64,000 nucleotides of DNA from Turicibacter faecis (GTDB lineage: Bacteria > Bacillota_I > Bacilli_A > MOL361 > Turicibacteraceae), in NCBI RefSeq assembly GCF_037076425.1, contig NZ_AP028127.1:1580001-1644000 (forward strand). Reading direction: 5' to 3'. The notes beneath the pieces were generated by a model, which was not told the DNA's origin, searched no databases, and was given only the letters and a program-made list of their open reading frames with translations. The position numbers were made by a program, and so were the translations under genes. Below are positions 37,673-46,792 of the stretch, one piece after another; positions within the stretch are counted from its first letter, which is position 1, and each line of letters opens with the position of its first letter.

Positions 37673-38677
37673 TTATTTTAACGGATACGGGACGTTCAAA
37701 TGTTCACAAGCTTGAGGAGTAATCACCCGACCACGAGGGGTTCGCTTGACAAATCCTAATTGTAACAAATATGGCTCATAAACATCTTCCAGTGTTTGGG
37801 GCTCCTCCCCAATTGACGCCGCAATAGCCTCAATTCCACACGGCCCTCCATTAAATCGTTCAATAATCCCCATTAAATACTTGTGATCAACATAATCTAA
37901 TCCTAGTGAATCTATGTCTAAACGGTCCAATGCTAACTTTGCAATATCATGTGTAATGATACCATCCCCTATAACTTGTGCATAATCGCGCACACGTCGA
38001 AAAAGACGATTAGCAATACGTGGGGTTCCTCGCGAACGCCGCGCTAGCTCTAAAGAAGCTTGATCATCAATCGGTGTATCATAAACAATCCCTGTTCGTT
38101 TTACAATGGATTGGAGTTGCTCTTCCGTGTAGTATTCTAAACGATTCATAACACCAAAGCGGTCGCGAAGTGGAGCTGATAAATCCCCTGCACGCGTCGT
38201 TGCACCTACTAATGTAAACGGAGCCAAGTCCACACGGATAGAACGGGCGGAATCATCTTTTCCGACAACGATATCGAGCACGTAATCTTCCATCGCTGGG
38301 TATAAAACCTCCTCGATACTTTTAGGTAAACGATGAATCTCGTCAATGAATAAAACATCTCCAGGTTCTAGAACCGATAAAATAGCAGCTAAATCACCAC
38401 TCCGTTCAATCATCGGCCCTGAAGTCGTTTTAATATTAACTCCCATTTCATTTGCGATGATCGTCGCTAAAGTCGTTTTTCCAAGACCTGGTGGGCCAAA
38501 AAGCAACACGTGGTCTAATGACTCATTTCTACTTTTTGCCGCGTCAATAAAAATTCTTAAGTTCTCTTTCACAGCCGTTTGGCCAATATACTGATTTAGA
38601 CGCTCAGGGCGCAAACTTAATTCTGATTCATCTTCTCTCATTTCATCCGGCGTCACTAAGCGTTCCTCTATCATCAT
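37673..38677 (-). CDS. ruvB: Holliday junction branch migration ATPase RuvB
   Basis: 334 residues. Walker A ([14 protein letters not shown], about 59-72), Walker B ([11 protein letters not shown], about 106-116), sensor 1 (LVGATTRAG), arginine finger region ([14 protein letters not shown]) and a C-terminal winged helix ending in [16 protein letters not shown]. RuvB hexamers pump DNA through the RuvA-bound junction. Two adjacent ATG codons are usable. It directly abuts the small gene that lies between it and ruvA. Confidence 0.97.
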   Translation of the reverse strand: MMIEERLVTPDEMREDESELSLRPERLNQYIGQTAVKENLRIFIDAAKSRNESLDHVLLFGPPGLGKTTLATIIANEMGVNIKTTSGPMIERSGDLAAILSVLEPGDVLFIDEIHRLPKSIEEVLYPAMEDYVLDIVVGKDDSARSIRVDLAPFTLVGATTRAGDLSAPLRDRFGVMNRLEYYTEEQLQSIVKRTGIVYDTPIDDQASLELARRSRGTPRIANRLFRRVRDYAQVIGDGIITHDIAKLALDRLDIDSLGLDYVDHKYLMGIIERFNGGPCGIEAIAASIGEEPQTLEDVYEPYLLQLGFVKRTPRGRVITPQACEHLNVPYPLK

Positions 38678-38881
38678 CTAACCTTCTTTCCTATTTATTT
38701 TGGCACATTCTGATAAAACAATACCAAAATTTTCTTTTAATAATCGTTCACCTTGATCGGTTAAGTAATATTTAATTTCATGATTTTTATCCATCTCTAA
38801 GTGCAAAATGCCTTGATCAAGACAATATTGAACAAAAGCTCCCCCTATTCCAAACGGATTAACTTGCTGTCCTTTCCCCAT
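38678..38881 (-). CDS. Small winged-helix-like protein between ruvA and ruvB
   Basis: 67 residues that I do not recognise. It starts MGKGQQVNPFGIGGAFVQYCLDQGILHLEMDKNHEI and continues KYYLTDQGERLLKENFGI. The pattern helix, I-L-H-L-E, beta turn, Y-Y-L-T-D-x-G-x-x-L-L is typical of the last helix and wing of winged-helix domains. The ribosome site AAGGGGGAT is strong, and the gene sits in frame spacing of 14 bases from ruvA and touches ruvB, so it is co-expressed with them. It could be a DNA-binding accessory of RuvAB or an unrelated passenger. In B. subtilis ruvA and ruvB are adjacent. Confidence 0.7.
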   Translation of the reverse strand: MGKGQQVNPFGIGGAFVQYCLDQGILHLEMDKNHEIKYYLTDQGERLLKENFGIVLSECAKINRKEG

Positions 38882-38895
38882 TTTAAATATCCCCC

Positions 38896-39456
38896 TTATT
38901 TAACCAATAATTGCAATCCCTTTTTAATAATCTCATCAACGGAAGCCGTTGTATCCTTGAAGGCCGTCCTTACCTTCGTTAATTCCTTATCCCCATAACC
39001 AAGCGCCTGTAATGCCTCAATGGCCTCCGTTAAACCAGGATTCGTAAATAATGGACCTTCTGGAATCACAAGCTTCCCTTTTAAATCCAATATAATTTGT
39101 TGGGCTGTCTTCGGACCAATTTTAGGAAATTTGCATAAATACTTCGCATCACCATTTTCAATAGCCTGACGTAAGCCATTCATGTCTTTCATCGCTAAAA
39201 TTGCACAGGCTGTCTTCGGACCGATTCCACGAGCACTAATTAAATTAATAAATAAATCATGCTCCTCTAGGGTTCTAAACCCATACAAACTAATTTCATT
39301 CTCGGATACCACCTGATGTGTAAAAACCTGAACAGCTTCTCCCTTTTTAAACTCATACGGATTCGCTGTATGAACCTTATACCCGATTCCGTTAACCTCA
39401 ATGACAACAAAATCCTTTCCACCATACGATGTGTGTCCCTTTAAATAAGCGAACAT
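38896..39456 (-). CDS. ruvA: Holliday junction-binding protein RuvA
   Basis: 186 residues. N-terminal OB fold (MFAYLKGHTSYGGKDFVVIEVNGIGYKVHT), two helix-hairpin-helix motifs (LISARGIGPKTACAIL and LCKFPKIGPKTAQQIILDLKGKL) and the C-terminal RuvB-binding domain (LTEAIEALQALGYGDKELTKV). It is first gene of the operon, with AGAGGTGATTTGAA before the ATG. Confidence 0.96.
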   Translation of the reverse strand: MFAYLKGHTSYGGKDFVVIEVNGIGYKVHTANPYEFKKGEAVQVFTHQVVSENEISLYGFRTLEEHDLFINLISARGIGPKTACAILAMKDMNGLRQAIENGDAKYLCKFPKIGPKTAQQIILDLKGKLVIPEGPLFTNPGLTEAIEALQALGYGDKELTKVRTAFKDTTASVDEIIKKGLQLLVK

Positions 39457-39553
39457 TTCAAATCACCTCTTTATCGCCCATTATAACATAAAAAGAGACA
39501 GCTAAAAAGAGGAGAAAAACAAACATTAGTTCTATGGTTGCAAGTTATAAACT

Positions 39554-39598
39554 AAAAAAAGTGTTAACTCAATCACGGACTGAATTAACACTTTTTTT
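39554..39598 (-). terminator. Terminator of the formate/nitrite channel gene
   Basis: Stem AAAAAGTGTTAA/TTAACACTTTTT around a partly paired loop, T-rich on both strands. Confidence 0.8.
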
Positions 39599-39607
39599 AT
39601 AATCGAT

Positions 39608-40399
39608 TTAATGATTTTTATGTCTATAAGAGTGAATGAAATTATAGTAATATGGAATAACGATGACAAATCCACCAATAATGTTACCAATTGTTGCAAT
39701 AAATAGGTTCCAAGCCATCCCTGCATAAGAAGCATCTGCCCCTAAAACTTTCCCCATTCCTAAAACAAACATATTGGCAATACAGTGTTCTACTCCCATT
39801 AATGCAAAGACCGCAACAACTAAAATACTTAAGATACATTTACCTGCCACGTCTTTAGCCGCGTATGCCACGTAAACTCCACCAGCAATTAAAATATTAC
39901 ATAAAATTGCACGGAAGAAAATTGCTGATGTCGATAAGCTAACTTTTGCTTCTGCTAAATGGCGAATATTCTCAGCAACATGAGGGTTCACACCATTTGT
40001 AAATAACTCTGCACCTGCTAACAAACCAATTCCAAGTAAAACTCCCAAGAAGTTTCCAATCCAAACTAAAACTAAATTTTTAATAAACGCACCTAATTTT
40101 ACTTCTTTTTTAAAGTAAGCCTTACCGATTAATGTATTTCCAGTGAACAAGTCAGCTCCTGTTAATAAGATTAAAATTAAGGCAACAGGGAATAAAAATG
40201 CCCCCACAATTTTTCCTGCATATGGGTCTGTCATTTGTCCGTAAACAAGTAAATAAACCGTATACCCTAATGCGATAAATAACCCCGCTAACATTCCCGA
40301 AACAAGAACGACACTGTCTTTACGCGCTACCTTATACTTTCCAACTTCAACAACTTCATTTGCAATTTCCTTAGCCGATAACATACGTGGCTGTTGCAT
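39608..40399 (-). CDS. Formate/nitrite transporter family channel
   Basis: 263 residues, six membrane segments. Family features: a KDSVVLVSGMLAGLFIALGY first helix, the broken helix LLTGADLFTGNTLIG (residues about 80-94), VWIGNFLGVLLGIG, RAILCNILIAGGVYVAYAAKDVAGK with the C-N signature, FALMGVEHCIANMF with the central histidine that protonates formate or nitrite, and IIGGFVIV. In an anaerobic fermenter, formate export is the likely role (inference); no pfl or nitrite gene is next to it. Start ATG follows GGAGGAATTGGT. Confidence 0.9.
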   Translation of the reverse strand: MQQPRMLSAKEIANEVVEVGKYKVARKDSVVLVSGMLAGLFIALGYTVYLLVYGQMTDPYAGKIVGAFLFPVALILILLTGADLFTGNTLIGKAYFKKEVKLGAFIKNLVLVWIGNFLGVLLGIGLLAGAELFTNGVNPHVAENIRHLAEAKVSLSTSAIFFRAILCNILIAGGVYVAYAAKDVAGKCILSILVVAVFALMGVEHCIANMFVLGMGKVLGADASYAGMAWNLFIATIGNIIGGFVIVIPYYYNFIHSYRHKNH

Positions 40400-40454
40400 A
40401 CCAATTCCTCCATTTACTAATACATTAACTTTTCTTTTTTATAATTCCTTTAAT

Positions 40455-40483
40455 AAAATACCACTTTTCCATCATTTTTTCAA
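40455..40483 (-). promoter_or_regulatory. Promoter of the formate/nitrite channel gene
   Basis: Minus strand TTGAAA, a 17-base spacer and TATTTT with an extended TG-N before it. The start falls near 40448. Confidence 0.5.
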
Positions 40484-40549
40484 ATGTATTTGGCTACTTT
40501 TTTATTCGTAAAGCGCTATTTTATACTTTTGAGGACGATATACCTAAAC

Positions 40550-41629
40550 TTATCTTTTTAAACGTTTCTTTAACATTAACTCATAAACCTCTTTCATAAC
40601 CGCCGATATAGGAACAGCCAAAAAGACTCCGATAAAACCAAAAAGGGATCCCCCTAAAATAACAACAGAAATAATCCAAAGAGGAGATAAACCAACAGAA
40701 TCCCCCATAATTTTAGGTCCTATCACATTTCCGTCCAGTTGCTGTAAGACAAAAATGAAAATGGCGACCCAAATCGCACGAATGGGATCGATCATCAACG
40801 TCATACCAATCGGAAAAATCGCTCCAATGATAGGACCGAAATACGGAATAATATTGGTGATAAAAACAATAAAAGAAAACAATAAAACATAGGGTACCTT
40901 CAAGACCGAAAAACCGATTAGCGCAAGCAGACCAACAATTAATGAATCCAATAACCGGCCTACCATATAATCTTGAAACGTATGATAAGTAAATCGGGTA
41001 AAATAAAGAACCCGTTCTTCTTGCCTTGGAAAATAGCCTGCTAAAAAACGTTGGAACGAACAAAAAACCTTCTGTTGATCGATGATTAAATAAATTGAAA
41101 TAGTAAAACCTAAAAACCATTGTAAAATCTCGGCTAACACGCCTATCAGTGAGGACCATAAAGAAGTCGATAACTGATTCACAATGCGAAATGTACTTTG
41201 ACTAATACTTTGGATATTTTCCTCTATATATGCCAAAATCTCATTCCAATACGGAATTCTCTCTATCACCTCATAGCCAAACTGATTTGAATCTAAAGAT
41301 CGAATATGTTTCGTGATTTCCATAATACACTCAGACACTCCAACTAAACACGATGGGATAATTAAGCCAACACAACAAAGGACTCCCCCTACCATAACCA
41401 AATACGCATTAAAGATACTTAACCCACGAGAACATTTTAGCCGTCTTTCAAACCAAAGGACAATAGGGTTCGTTAACGCGACTAAAATAGCTCCAATCAA
41501 AAATGGCTTAAAAATCCCTACAACGGACCCTATCAGACGATAAAAAAACTCGGGATAGCCGGTTAGGCGATAAAATAAAACCCCAAAAATAGTTAAAAAT
41601 AGACTATACTTTACTGTTTCCTTCGTCAT
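40550..41629 (-). CDS. AI-2E family permease, second copy
   Basis: About 359 residues from ATG 41629 behind AGAGGTGAGAGGG. Seven or eight hydrophobic segments, a large loop at about 100-150, and the family core VPYVLLFSFIVFITNIIPYFGPIIGAIFPIGMTLM followed by FVLQQLDGNVIGPKIMGDSVGLSPLWII. This is a relative of the permease at 6369-7454, with the D-G-N-x-x-x-P signature kept in both. The transported molecule cannot be inferred. It is monocistronic. Confidence 0.85.
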   Translation of the reverse strand: MTKETVKYSLFLTIFGVLFYRLTGYPEFFYRLIGSVVGIFKPFLIGAILVALTNPIVLWFERRLKCSRGLSIFNAYLVMVGGVLCCVGLIIPSCLVGVSECIMEITKHIRSLDSNQFGYEVIERIPYWNEILAYIEENIQSISQSTFRIVNQLSTSLWSSLIGVLAEILQWFLGFTISIYLIIDQQKVFCSFQRFLAGYFPRQEERVLYFTRFTYHTFQDYMVGRLLDSLIVGLLALIGFSVLKVPYVLLFSFIVFITNIIPYFGPIIGAIFPIGMTLMIDPIRAIWVAIFIFVLQQLDGNVIGPKIMGDSVGLSPLWIISVVILGGSLFGFIGVFLAVPISAVMKEVYELMLKKRLKR

Positions 41630-41782
41630 CCCTCTCACCTCTAACTTTATTTCCTGTATTATGGTCAAAGAAGAGAGGGTTAAATCAACTGCTTTTATTT
41701 ATTCAGCAAAACACTGCAGGAAACCCATTACAAAAAGTTAACGAATTTTATTTTCTCACAATTTATTACATGGCATAACCTT

Positions 41783-42646
41783 CTATTTTTTCACCCGCAC
41801 GCGGTTTGGCGACTGAGGATTCTCCCTCAACACACGATATAAAATTCGATACGCATCCTCACTGCCTAAATCCATATAATACTTCAACACTTCCGGTCTA
41901 AAATCAAACGATCCATAAATTCCGTTCCCCAGCTCTTTACTCGGAAAAATTTCAATAATTCTTTTTCCTTCAATCGAGGACTTTCCAATTCTTGAACGTG
42001 GATCCAAATAAACAACAATAATAGTCTCACAATCCGTTGATAATAAGGGGCGAAGAGGAGCCAACTCCGATTTCATTGGATCAACATAATTAACCCCTTC
42101 AATCGAAACAGGTTCGTATAATCCTGGCACGGCAGTTGTCGCTAAAAGAACACCTTTCATCTGGTGATAAGAAAGATCATTCAATTTAAAAAAACGTCGT
42201 CGTGAAGACTTAGACTCCTTACAGGAAATATAAAGATCACGATGATCCTCTTGAATTGAAACAGGATTTAAATAATAACGAAAAACTTTATCAAACCCCT
42301 TCCTTTTTAAAGGTAAGCCAACCTGATTAGCCATGCCTGCTAGATTCATCATCCCCATAAAAGAAGGGATTTTTCGATAATTTATAGAATCTACAATTTG
42401 ATTCATTCGATTCATATTTTCTTTGCTGATTGAAAAAATAGAAGACCACGGGCAATTGAGCCAAAACTTTTCCATTTCTTCTGGCGTATATTGCAAAAAT
42501 AACGCACCATTGACTCCTCCAATGGAAGATCCTGCCACGGCATGGATATGGGATAATAGTCCAAATTCCTCAAGCACACGCAGAACACCAACCTGATACG
42601 CGCCCTTTGCCCCACCTCCGCATAAAACTAAACCTATTTTTTTCAT
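41783..42646 (-). CDS. Patatin-like phospholipase (RssA/YchK type)
   Basis: About 287 residues. KIGLVLCGGGAKGAYQVGVLRVLEE gives the oxyanion loop (CGGGAKG, 9-15), and AVAGSSIGGVNGAL the G-x-S-x-G nucleophile elbow with Ser41. The catalytic Asp normally lies in D-G-G/A; here the stretch is GVNYVDPMKSELAPL, so the Asp is present but the following glycine is replaced by Pro. Activity may be altered. It probably acts on membrane lipids; no membrane segment is predicted. Start ATG 42646 follows AAGGAGGGATAGC. It is different from the patatin at 60037-61074. Confidence 0.82.
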   Translation of the reverse strand: MKKIGLVLCGGGAKGAYQVGVLRVLEEFGLLSHIHAVAGSSIGGVNGALFLQYTPEEMEKFWLNCPWSSIFSISKENMNRMNQIVDSINYRKIPSFMGMMNLAGMANQVGLPLKRKGFDKVFRYYLNPVSIQEDHRDLYISCKESKSSRRRFFKLNDLSYHQMKGVLLATTAVPGLYEPVSIEGVNYVDPMKSELAPLRPLLSTDCETIIVVYLDPRSRIGKSSIEGKRIIEIFPSKELGNGIYGSFDFRPEVLKYYMDLGSEDAYRILYRVLRENPQSPNRVRVKK

Positions 42647-42742
42647 GCTATCCCTCCTTTCCATCTAACATAAAATATGACAATGTTCACCTAACAGTAC
42701 CTACCCGCCCAAACTTTTTTAATGTTCTACCTCCACCGCACA

Positions 42743-42783
42743 TAAAAAAAAGTTAGTATAAACTATTCGTTCATACTAACTTT
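42743..42783 (-). terminator. Terminator of the unrecognised two-gene unit
   Basis: Stem AAAGTTAGTATGAAC pairing with GTTTATACTAACTTT, then eight T on the minus strand. It overlaps the end of the upstream coding region. Confidence 0.75.
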
Positions 42784-43861
42784 CCTGTTTTGATAAATTT
42801 CCAAGCACAAAGGCATTGGCTACTTTTTTCATTTCTTTTGTTGAATTGAGCGTACAAAAATGTGGTTGCCCATTAAAGAAGGCCGTTTGATAACCCACAT
42901 GCTCATCTTGCAAATATTTCGATAACTCTCTTCCAAGAGGCCCACTTGCAAACTTCATCACAAATATAGATTGACCTTGCCATCGGTTAGCGCGTTCATC
43001 CATTGATTTAACATACGTGTCAATCTCATCAAAACATCCGAGACACCCCTCACACTGTTTCCGCTTCCCGCTTAAATGCCGCGCAATACACGGCGTCGGA
43101 GTTAAGGCCATTAAATGATTTTTCTCCTGAAAATGGTGACAATACTTTACATAATCAAAAATAGCCCTTTGTGACAGCGAACGATCCCCCTGATATTGCG
43201 ACTTTAAATCCACCGTTTCTAACCAAACGGCTACTCGGTCTGGTAATAGATGATAGTTGAAGAAGGCGTAAAAGTGGTACGGATGAAACCATCCTCGAAT
43301 TGATTTCTCATTCATCCATTTAAACCCATGCATCAAATCAAACTTTTCAACACCATACGGAGTAAAACAGCGGTCCTTTAACTCTTCCTTTAATCCCCGC
43401 AACCCTGGCTGTATCACCGCGGGAATTGGAACTAACTGAACCTTATTTGCGATGAGGTTGCCCTCGATATACCGTTTAAATAAATTAGTTTGGCTTTGAA
43501 GGGCATCCTCATTTCCTTCAACAGAAAAAATATGAATCGTTTTACCTTTAAAATATTTTTCAAAGGCATGAATCAAGCCGAATACATCGCCCCCAGACCC
43601 GGTGGCCATCGCTAAAACATTGATTGTGTCTAACGAATGATAAACCGAAAAAATTTCAGATTGATTAAAGAGGTCACTATAAACTTCGTAAGATTGACGA
43701 TAACTCATCGGAAACTGTTCGATGAGACAAGCTACAATTTTTTCCTTTGAATTATGTAAATTGTCTCGTGTATTCCCTTCTCTTTGCACCTCGTAATCAA
43801 TCGGCAAATCATTTGCCCATTCTTGAATCACTTCATATAACGTCGGATTTAAATGTCTCAT
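42776..43861 (-). CDS. Unrecognised Rossmann-like protein with a Cys cluster
   Basis: 361 residues, no signal or membrane segment. Residues 80-92 (INVLAMATGSGGD) followed by IHIFSVEGNEDAL at 109-121 look like strand 1, a glycine loop and strand 2 with an acidic end, as in SAM- or dinucleotide-binding Rossmann folds. Near the C-terminus is a cysteine set C258, C270, C273, C276 (C-x11-C-x2-C-x2-C) that could bind zinc or an iron-sulfur cluster. I cannot name the family. It follows the 96-residue gene by 18 bases, and the pair has its own terminator, so they form a two-gene unit. A methyltransferase-like enzyme is one possibility, with low certainty. Confidence 0.6.
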   Translation of the reverse strand: MRHLNPTLYEVIQEWANDLPIDYEVQREGNTRDNLHNSKEKIVACLIEQFPMSYRQSYEVYSDLFNQSEIFSVYHSLDTINVLAMATGSGGDVFGLIHAFEKYFKGKTIHIFSVEGNEDALQSQTNLFKRYIEGNLIANKVQLVPIPAVIQPGLRGLKEELKDRCFTPYGVEKFDLMHGFKWMNEKSIRGWFHPYHFYAFFNYHLLPDRVAVWLETVDLKSQYQGDRSLSQRAIFDYVKYCHHFQEKNHLMALTPTPCIARHLSGKRKQCEGCLGCFDEIDTYVKSMDERANRWQGQSIFVMKFASGPLGRELSKYLQDEHVGYQTAFFNGQPHFCTLNSTKEMKKVANAFVLGNLSKQES

Positions 43862-43879
43862 GGTTCCTCATCCAATCTC

Positions 43880-44170
43880 TTATTCAGCCGCTCTTAAACG
43901 GTCGACTTCAAAATACATCGAAACTTGAACAAACCCTGATTGATTCGATGGATTAATTTCATTATAAGGAAAATAAGCGGTCATTTCATTATACAGAGCT
44001 GTTCGCTCCATCGCAAACTCAATCTGTTGCGGATAATTAATTTTTGCTAATTTACAAAAATAATTAAATTTATCCATGGCACCTAATGGATCCGTATAAT
44101 AACGATCAAAATATACTTGTTCATCGGGTTGCACAACAACAACGCGAACACGTTTAAAACTTCTCTCCAT
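43880..44170 (-). CDS. Small protein of unknown function (96 residues)
   Basis: 96 residues. It starts MERSFKRVRVVVVQPDEQVYFDRYYTD, with a predicted beta strand, followed by a helical middle (AMDKFNYFCKLAKINYPQQIEFAMERTALYNEM) and a final strand (FVQVSMYFEVDRLRAAE). No known motif, signal peptide or membrane segment. It is translated just before the Cys-cluster protein and probably works with it. Ribosome site AGGAGGGTAAATT is good, so expression is likely. Confidence 0.6.
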   Translation of the reverse strand: MERSFKRVRVVVVQPDEQVYFDRYYTDPLGAMDKFNYFCKLAKINYPQQIEFAMERTALYNEMTAYFPYNEINPSNQSGFVQVSMYFEVDRLRAAE

Positions 44171-44290
44171 AATTTACCCTCCTTCTTTTAACCTGACTGT
44201 ATTATTATCCTATTGTTTAAAAAGAAGAAATATGCCCCAAAAACAACGAGCTTTTTCTTACACCCTCACCCTGCATCAAATGAACGGCAT

Positions 44291-44320
44291 AAAAAAAGGC
44301 GAAGAAATTCTTCGCCTTCT
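44291..44320 (-). terminator. Terminator of the sucrose operon
   Basis: Stem AAGGCGAAGAA/TTCTTCGCCTT with a minimal loop and T7 on the minus strand, 18 bases after the scrK stop. Confidence 0.88.
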
Positions 44321-44337
44321 ACCTATACCAATTTTTA

Positions 44338-45285
44338 TTACATCGCAATTTCATCCCATGATGGAATAGAGTCTAACGCTCCCAATTTTGTTGTTGTTAA
44401 CGCACCTACTTTATTCGCATTTTGGGTAAACTCGACTAACATTGCTTCATCCGTTAAAATTTCTTTCGGATTGTTTAAGTTCGCAATTTGGGATAATAGT
44501 GCTCCGATAAAAGCATCACCTGCTCCTGTTGAATCAATCATGTTAACTGGGACACTCTCAACTTTATAAATTTTATTAATTGAGATGAGGGACCCCTCTT
44601 TTCCAAGTGTTAACGTTACAATTTTAGCCCCTAACTCATGCAATGCTAAAATCATTTTCTGATGATCCGTTTCCCCCGTAATAATCTGTCCTTCTTCCTC
44701 TGATACTTTAATCAAATCAACCGATTTAATTACTTCCTTACAATGTTTAATAAACAATTCCTTTTTATCATGATAAAGTGCCTCGCGATAATTTGGATCA
44801 AATGAAATAAACTTATGATTCTCGATAGCAAATGAAATAAATGACTTATAAACCTCATAAAGTTTATCTCCTAATAAGGCCGTTGCACTCCCTAAATGAA
44901 CAATTTTACAATCCTTAAATGCTTCAAAGTCAATTTGATCAGGTGATAGATTTCCATCTGCCCCTCGCATGAACTCAAAATCGCGTTCCCCTTGCTCATC
45001 GATTGAAACATAGGCAATTGTCGTTCCAAGCGTTTCATCCTTAATCACGTGTTTTGTTCCTACTTGATAACGCTCAAGTGTATCCATTAAAAACTTACCG
45101 AACGAATCCTTTCCAACCGCACCCACAAATTCAGCCGATGCACCTAATTTAACAAGCGCTGTTGCTACATTTGCAGGAGCCCCTCCTGCCTTCTTTTGAA
45201 AACGTTCTACGTCTACTAACTTCTTACCATTTTCAAGCGAAATAAAATCAATTAACACTTCACCTGGACAAATTACCTTTGCCAT
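44338..45285 (-). CDS. scrK: Fructokinase (PfkB family)
   Basis: About 315 residues. The start VICPGEVLIDFIS, the sugar-binding KKAGGAPANVATALVKLGASAEFVGAVGKDSFG, FDPNYREALY, the KVSEEEG block and the catalytic VNMIDSTGAGDAFIGALL (Asp in GAGDAF) mark a ribokinase-type fructokinase. It phosphorylates the fructose released by ScrB to fructose-6-phosphate. ATG 45285 follows AGAGGTG; an 11-codon extension runs into the scrB end. It is the last gene of scrA-scrB-scrK. Confidence 0.94.
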   Translation of the reverse strand: MAKVICPGEVLIDFISLENGKKLVDVERFQKKAGGAPANVATALVKLGASAEFVGAVGKDSFGKFLMDTLERYQVGTKHVIKDETLGTTIAYVSIDEQGERDFEFMRGADGNLSPDQIDFEAFKDCKIVHLGSATALLGDKLYEVYKSFISFAIENHKFISFDPNYREALYHDKKELFIKHCKEVIKSVDLIKVSEEEGQIITGETDHQKMILALHELGAKIVTLTLGKEGSLISINKIYKVESVPVNMIDSTGAGDAFIGALLSQIANLNNPKEILTDEAMLVEFTQNANKVGALTTTKLGALDSIPSWDEIAM

Positions 45286-45299
45286 TATTACACCTCTTT

Positions 45300-46772
45300 C
45301 TAAACATTTAATCCCCATTTGGTTGTCTTCAATTGTACCATTCCATCCGTAAAGAATTCAATGCCTGCGCTTTCAATTTTTGTAAAAATTCGTGTAGAAA
45401 ATACTTCAAGCCCATCATTTACAAAAATTTCAATAGAGGAAACATCAACAAAAATTTGTAGTTTCAATTGTTTTTCATCAAAGTGACATTTTCTCACCGT
45501 TCCATATTCATCCCCACATGTACGTCCTGATTTTGAACGATCTAACACAAGTTTTCGATTGATTAAATCGTAATAAAAGACCGTTTCTTCGTTATCACCT
45601 TTACGAAGTTTAATCCCGACAACTTGAGCTTCAATCTCGGTAAACTCAGCCGTTAGTTCATAAACAATTCCGTTAATTTTTTCAAAAGAGATTGATTCCT
45701 GTTGCAAAAGGTGCGTGACGGTATGCGCTTCTTTTCGCAATTGCTCTAGTTCTTTTATCGGACGTTGCCATAATCTATTCTCCTCCACGATTAATTCACG
45801 TGGAATCGTCAAACAATGTGCCCAACCATTTTCATCACTCACACAATCAACACCTGGTAGACCAAACCAACCAACTAAAATCCTTCTTCCACTTGGATCT
45901 TGCATCGTTTGAGGAGCGTAAAATTCAAATCCACGATCTAACTCAACAAAACTCCCATGTTTAAATACACCATTCTGCCAATCAATTTCTTCCCCAATCA
46001 AATACCCCGATTGAAAAATATTATTATAAAGATCTCCCTGTGATTCCATTCCCTGCGGTGAAAGAATCATGACCCCCTTCCCGTTTTGGGTGAAATAGTC
46101 TGGACATTCCCACATAAATCCATTTCCTTTAAATGAGGTTTTCACCTCACCCTTGTAGGTCCATTCCACTAAGTCTTTTGACTGATAATAAACAACAGTT
46201 CCTTGATTTCCTTCTAGCTCAGCACCAATAAGACAATAATACATGTCTCCTACTTGAAAAACTTTTGGATCCCTAAAATGCTCGGTTACCTGATAAGGCC
46301 TATTTTTAATTACCGGTTCCTCATATTTCATTATCTTCCCTTCTTTGTTCATCACTGCCAAACATTGCGTTGGATACCTAACCCAATCTTTATCACGCGC
46401 ATTTCCCGTATACATTAAATACAACTGGTGGTCCTTTTCAATGGCCGTTCCTGAAAAGACGCCATGACTATCAAAAGGACGATCAGGTTCTAAGGCGATT
46501 CCTTCGTTTCTCCAATGAACTAAATCCTTCGATACTGTATGATACCAGTACTTCACCCCATGAACGGGTCCTAGTGGAAACCATTGATAAAACAAATGGT
46601 ACTCCCCATTGAAATAACTAAATCCATTTGGATCATTTAATAACCCTGTGACGGGCTGAATATGATACATTTGTCGATACGGGCAATGTTTCACCTGATC
46701 AATTAATTTCCCATATTCTTCTTTCGAGACTTCTTCAATTCGTCGATAACGTTGCTCTGTTGTCCACTCCAT
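45300..46772 (-). CDS. scrB: Sucrose-6-phosphate hydrolase (GH32)
   Basis: About 490 residues. GH32 motifs: PVTGLLNDPNGFSYFNGEYHLFYQW with the nucleophile Asp (N-D-P-N-G), VFSGTAI, EHFRDPKVF with the transition-state Asp (R-D-P), and MWECPDYF with the acid/base Glu (E-C-P). A C-terminal beta-sandwich contains the LQIFVDVSSIEIFVNDG block. It cleaves sucrose-6-phosphate to glucose-6-phosphate and fructose in the cytoplasm (no signal peptide). ATG 46772 follows AAAGGAG by eight bases. It is located between the transporter and fructokinase genes in one operon. Confidence 0.96.
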   Translation of the reverse strand: MEWTTEQRYRRIEEVSKEEYGKLIDQVKHCPYRQMYHIQPVTGLLNDPNGFSYFNGEYHLFYQWFPLGPVHGVKYWYHTVSKDLVHWRNEGIALEPDRPFDSHGVFSGTAIEKDHQLYLMYTGNARDKDWVRYPTQCLAVMNKEGKIMKYEEPVIKNRPYQVTEHFRDPKVFQVGDMYYCLIGAELEGNQGTVVYYQSKDLVEWTYKGEVKTSFKGNGFMWECPDYFTQNGKGVMILSPQGMESQGDLYNNIFQSGYLIGEEIDWQNGVFKHGSFVELDRGFEFYAPQTMQDPSGRRILVGWFGLPGVDCVSDENGWAHCLTIPRELIVEENRLWQRPIKELEQLRKEAHTVTHLLQQESISFEKINGIVYELTAEFTEIEAQVVGIKLRKGDNEETVFYYDLINRKLVLDRSKSGRTCGDEYGTVRKCHFDEKQLKLQIFVDVSSIEIFVNDGLEVFSTRIFTKIESAGIEFFTDGMVQLKTTKWGLNV

Positions 46773-46792
46773 CTGACACACTCCTTTGCAAT

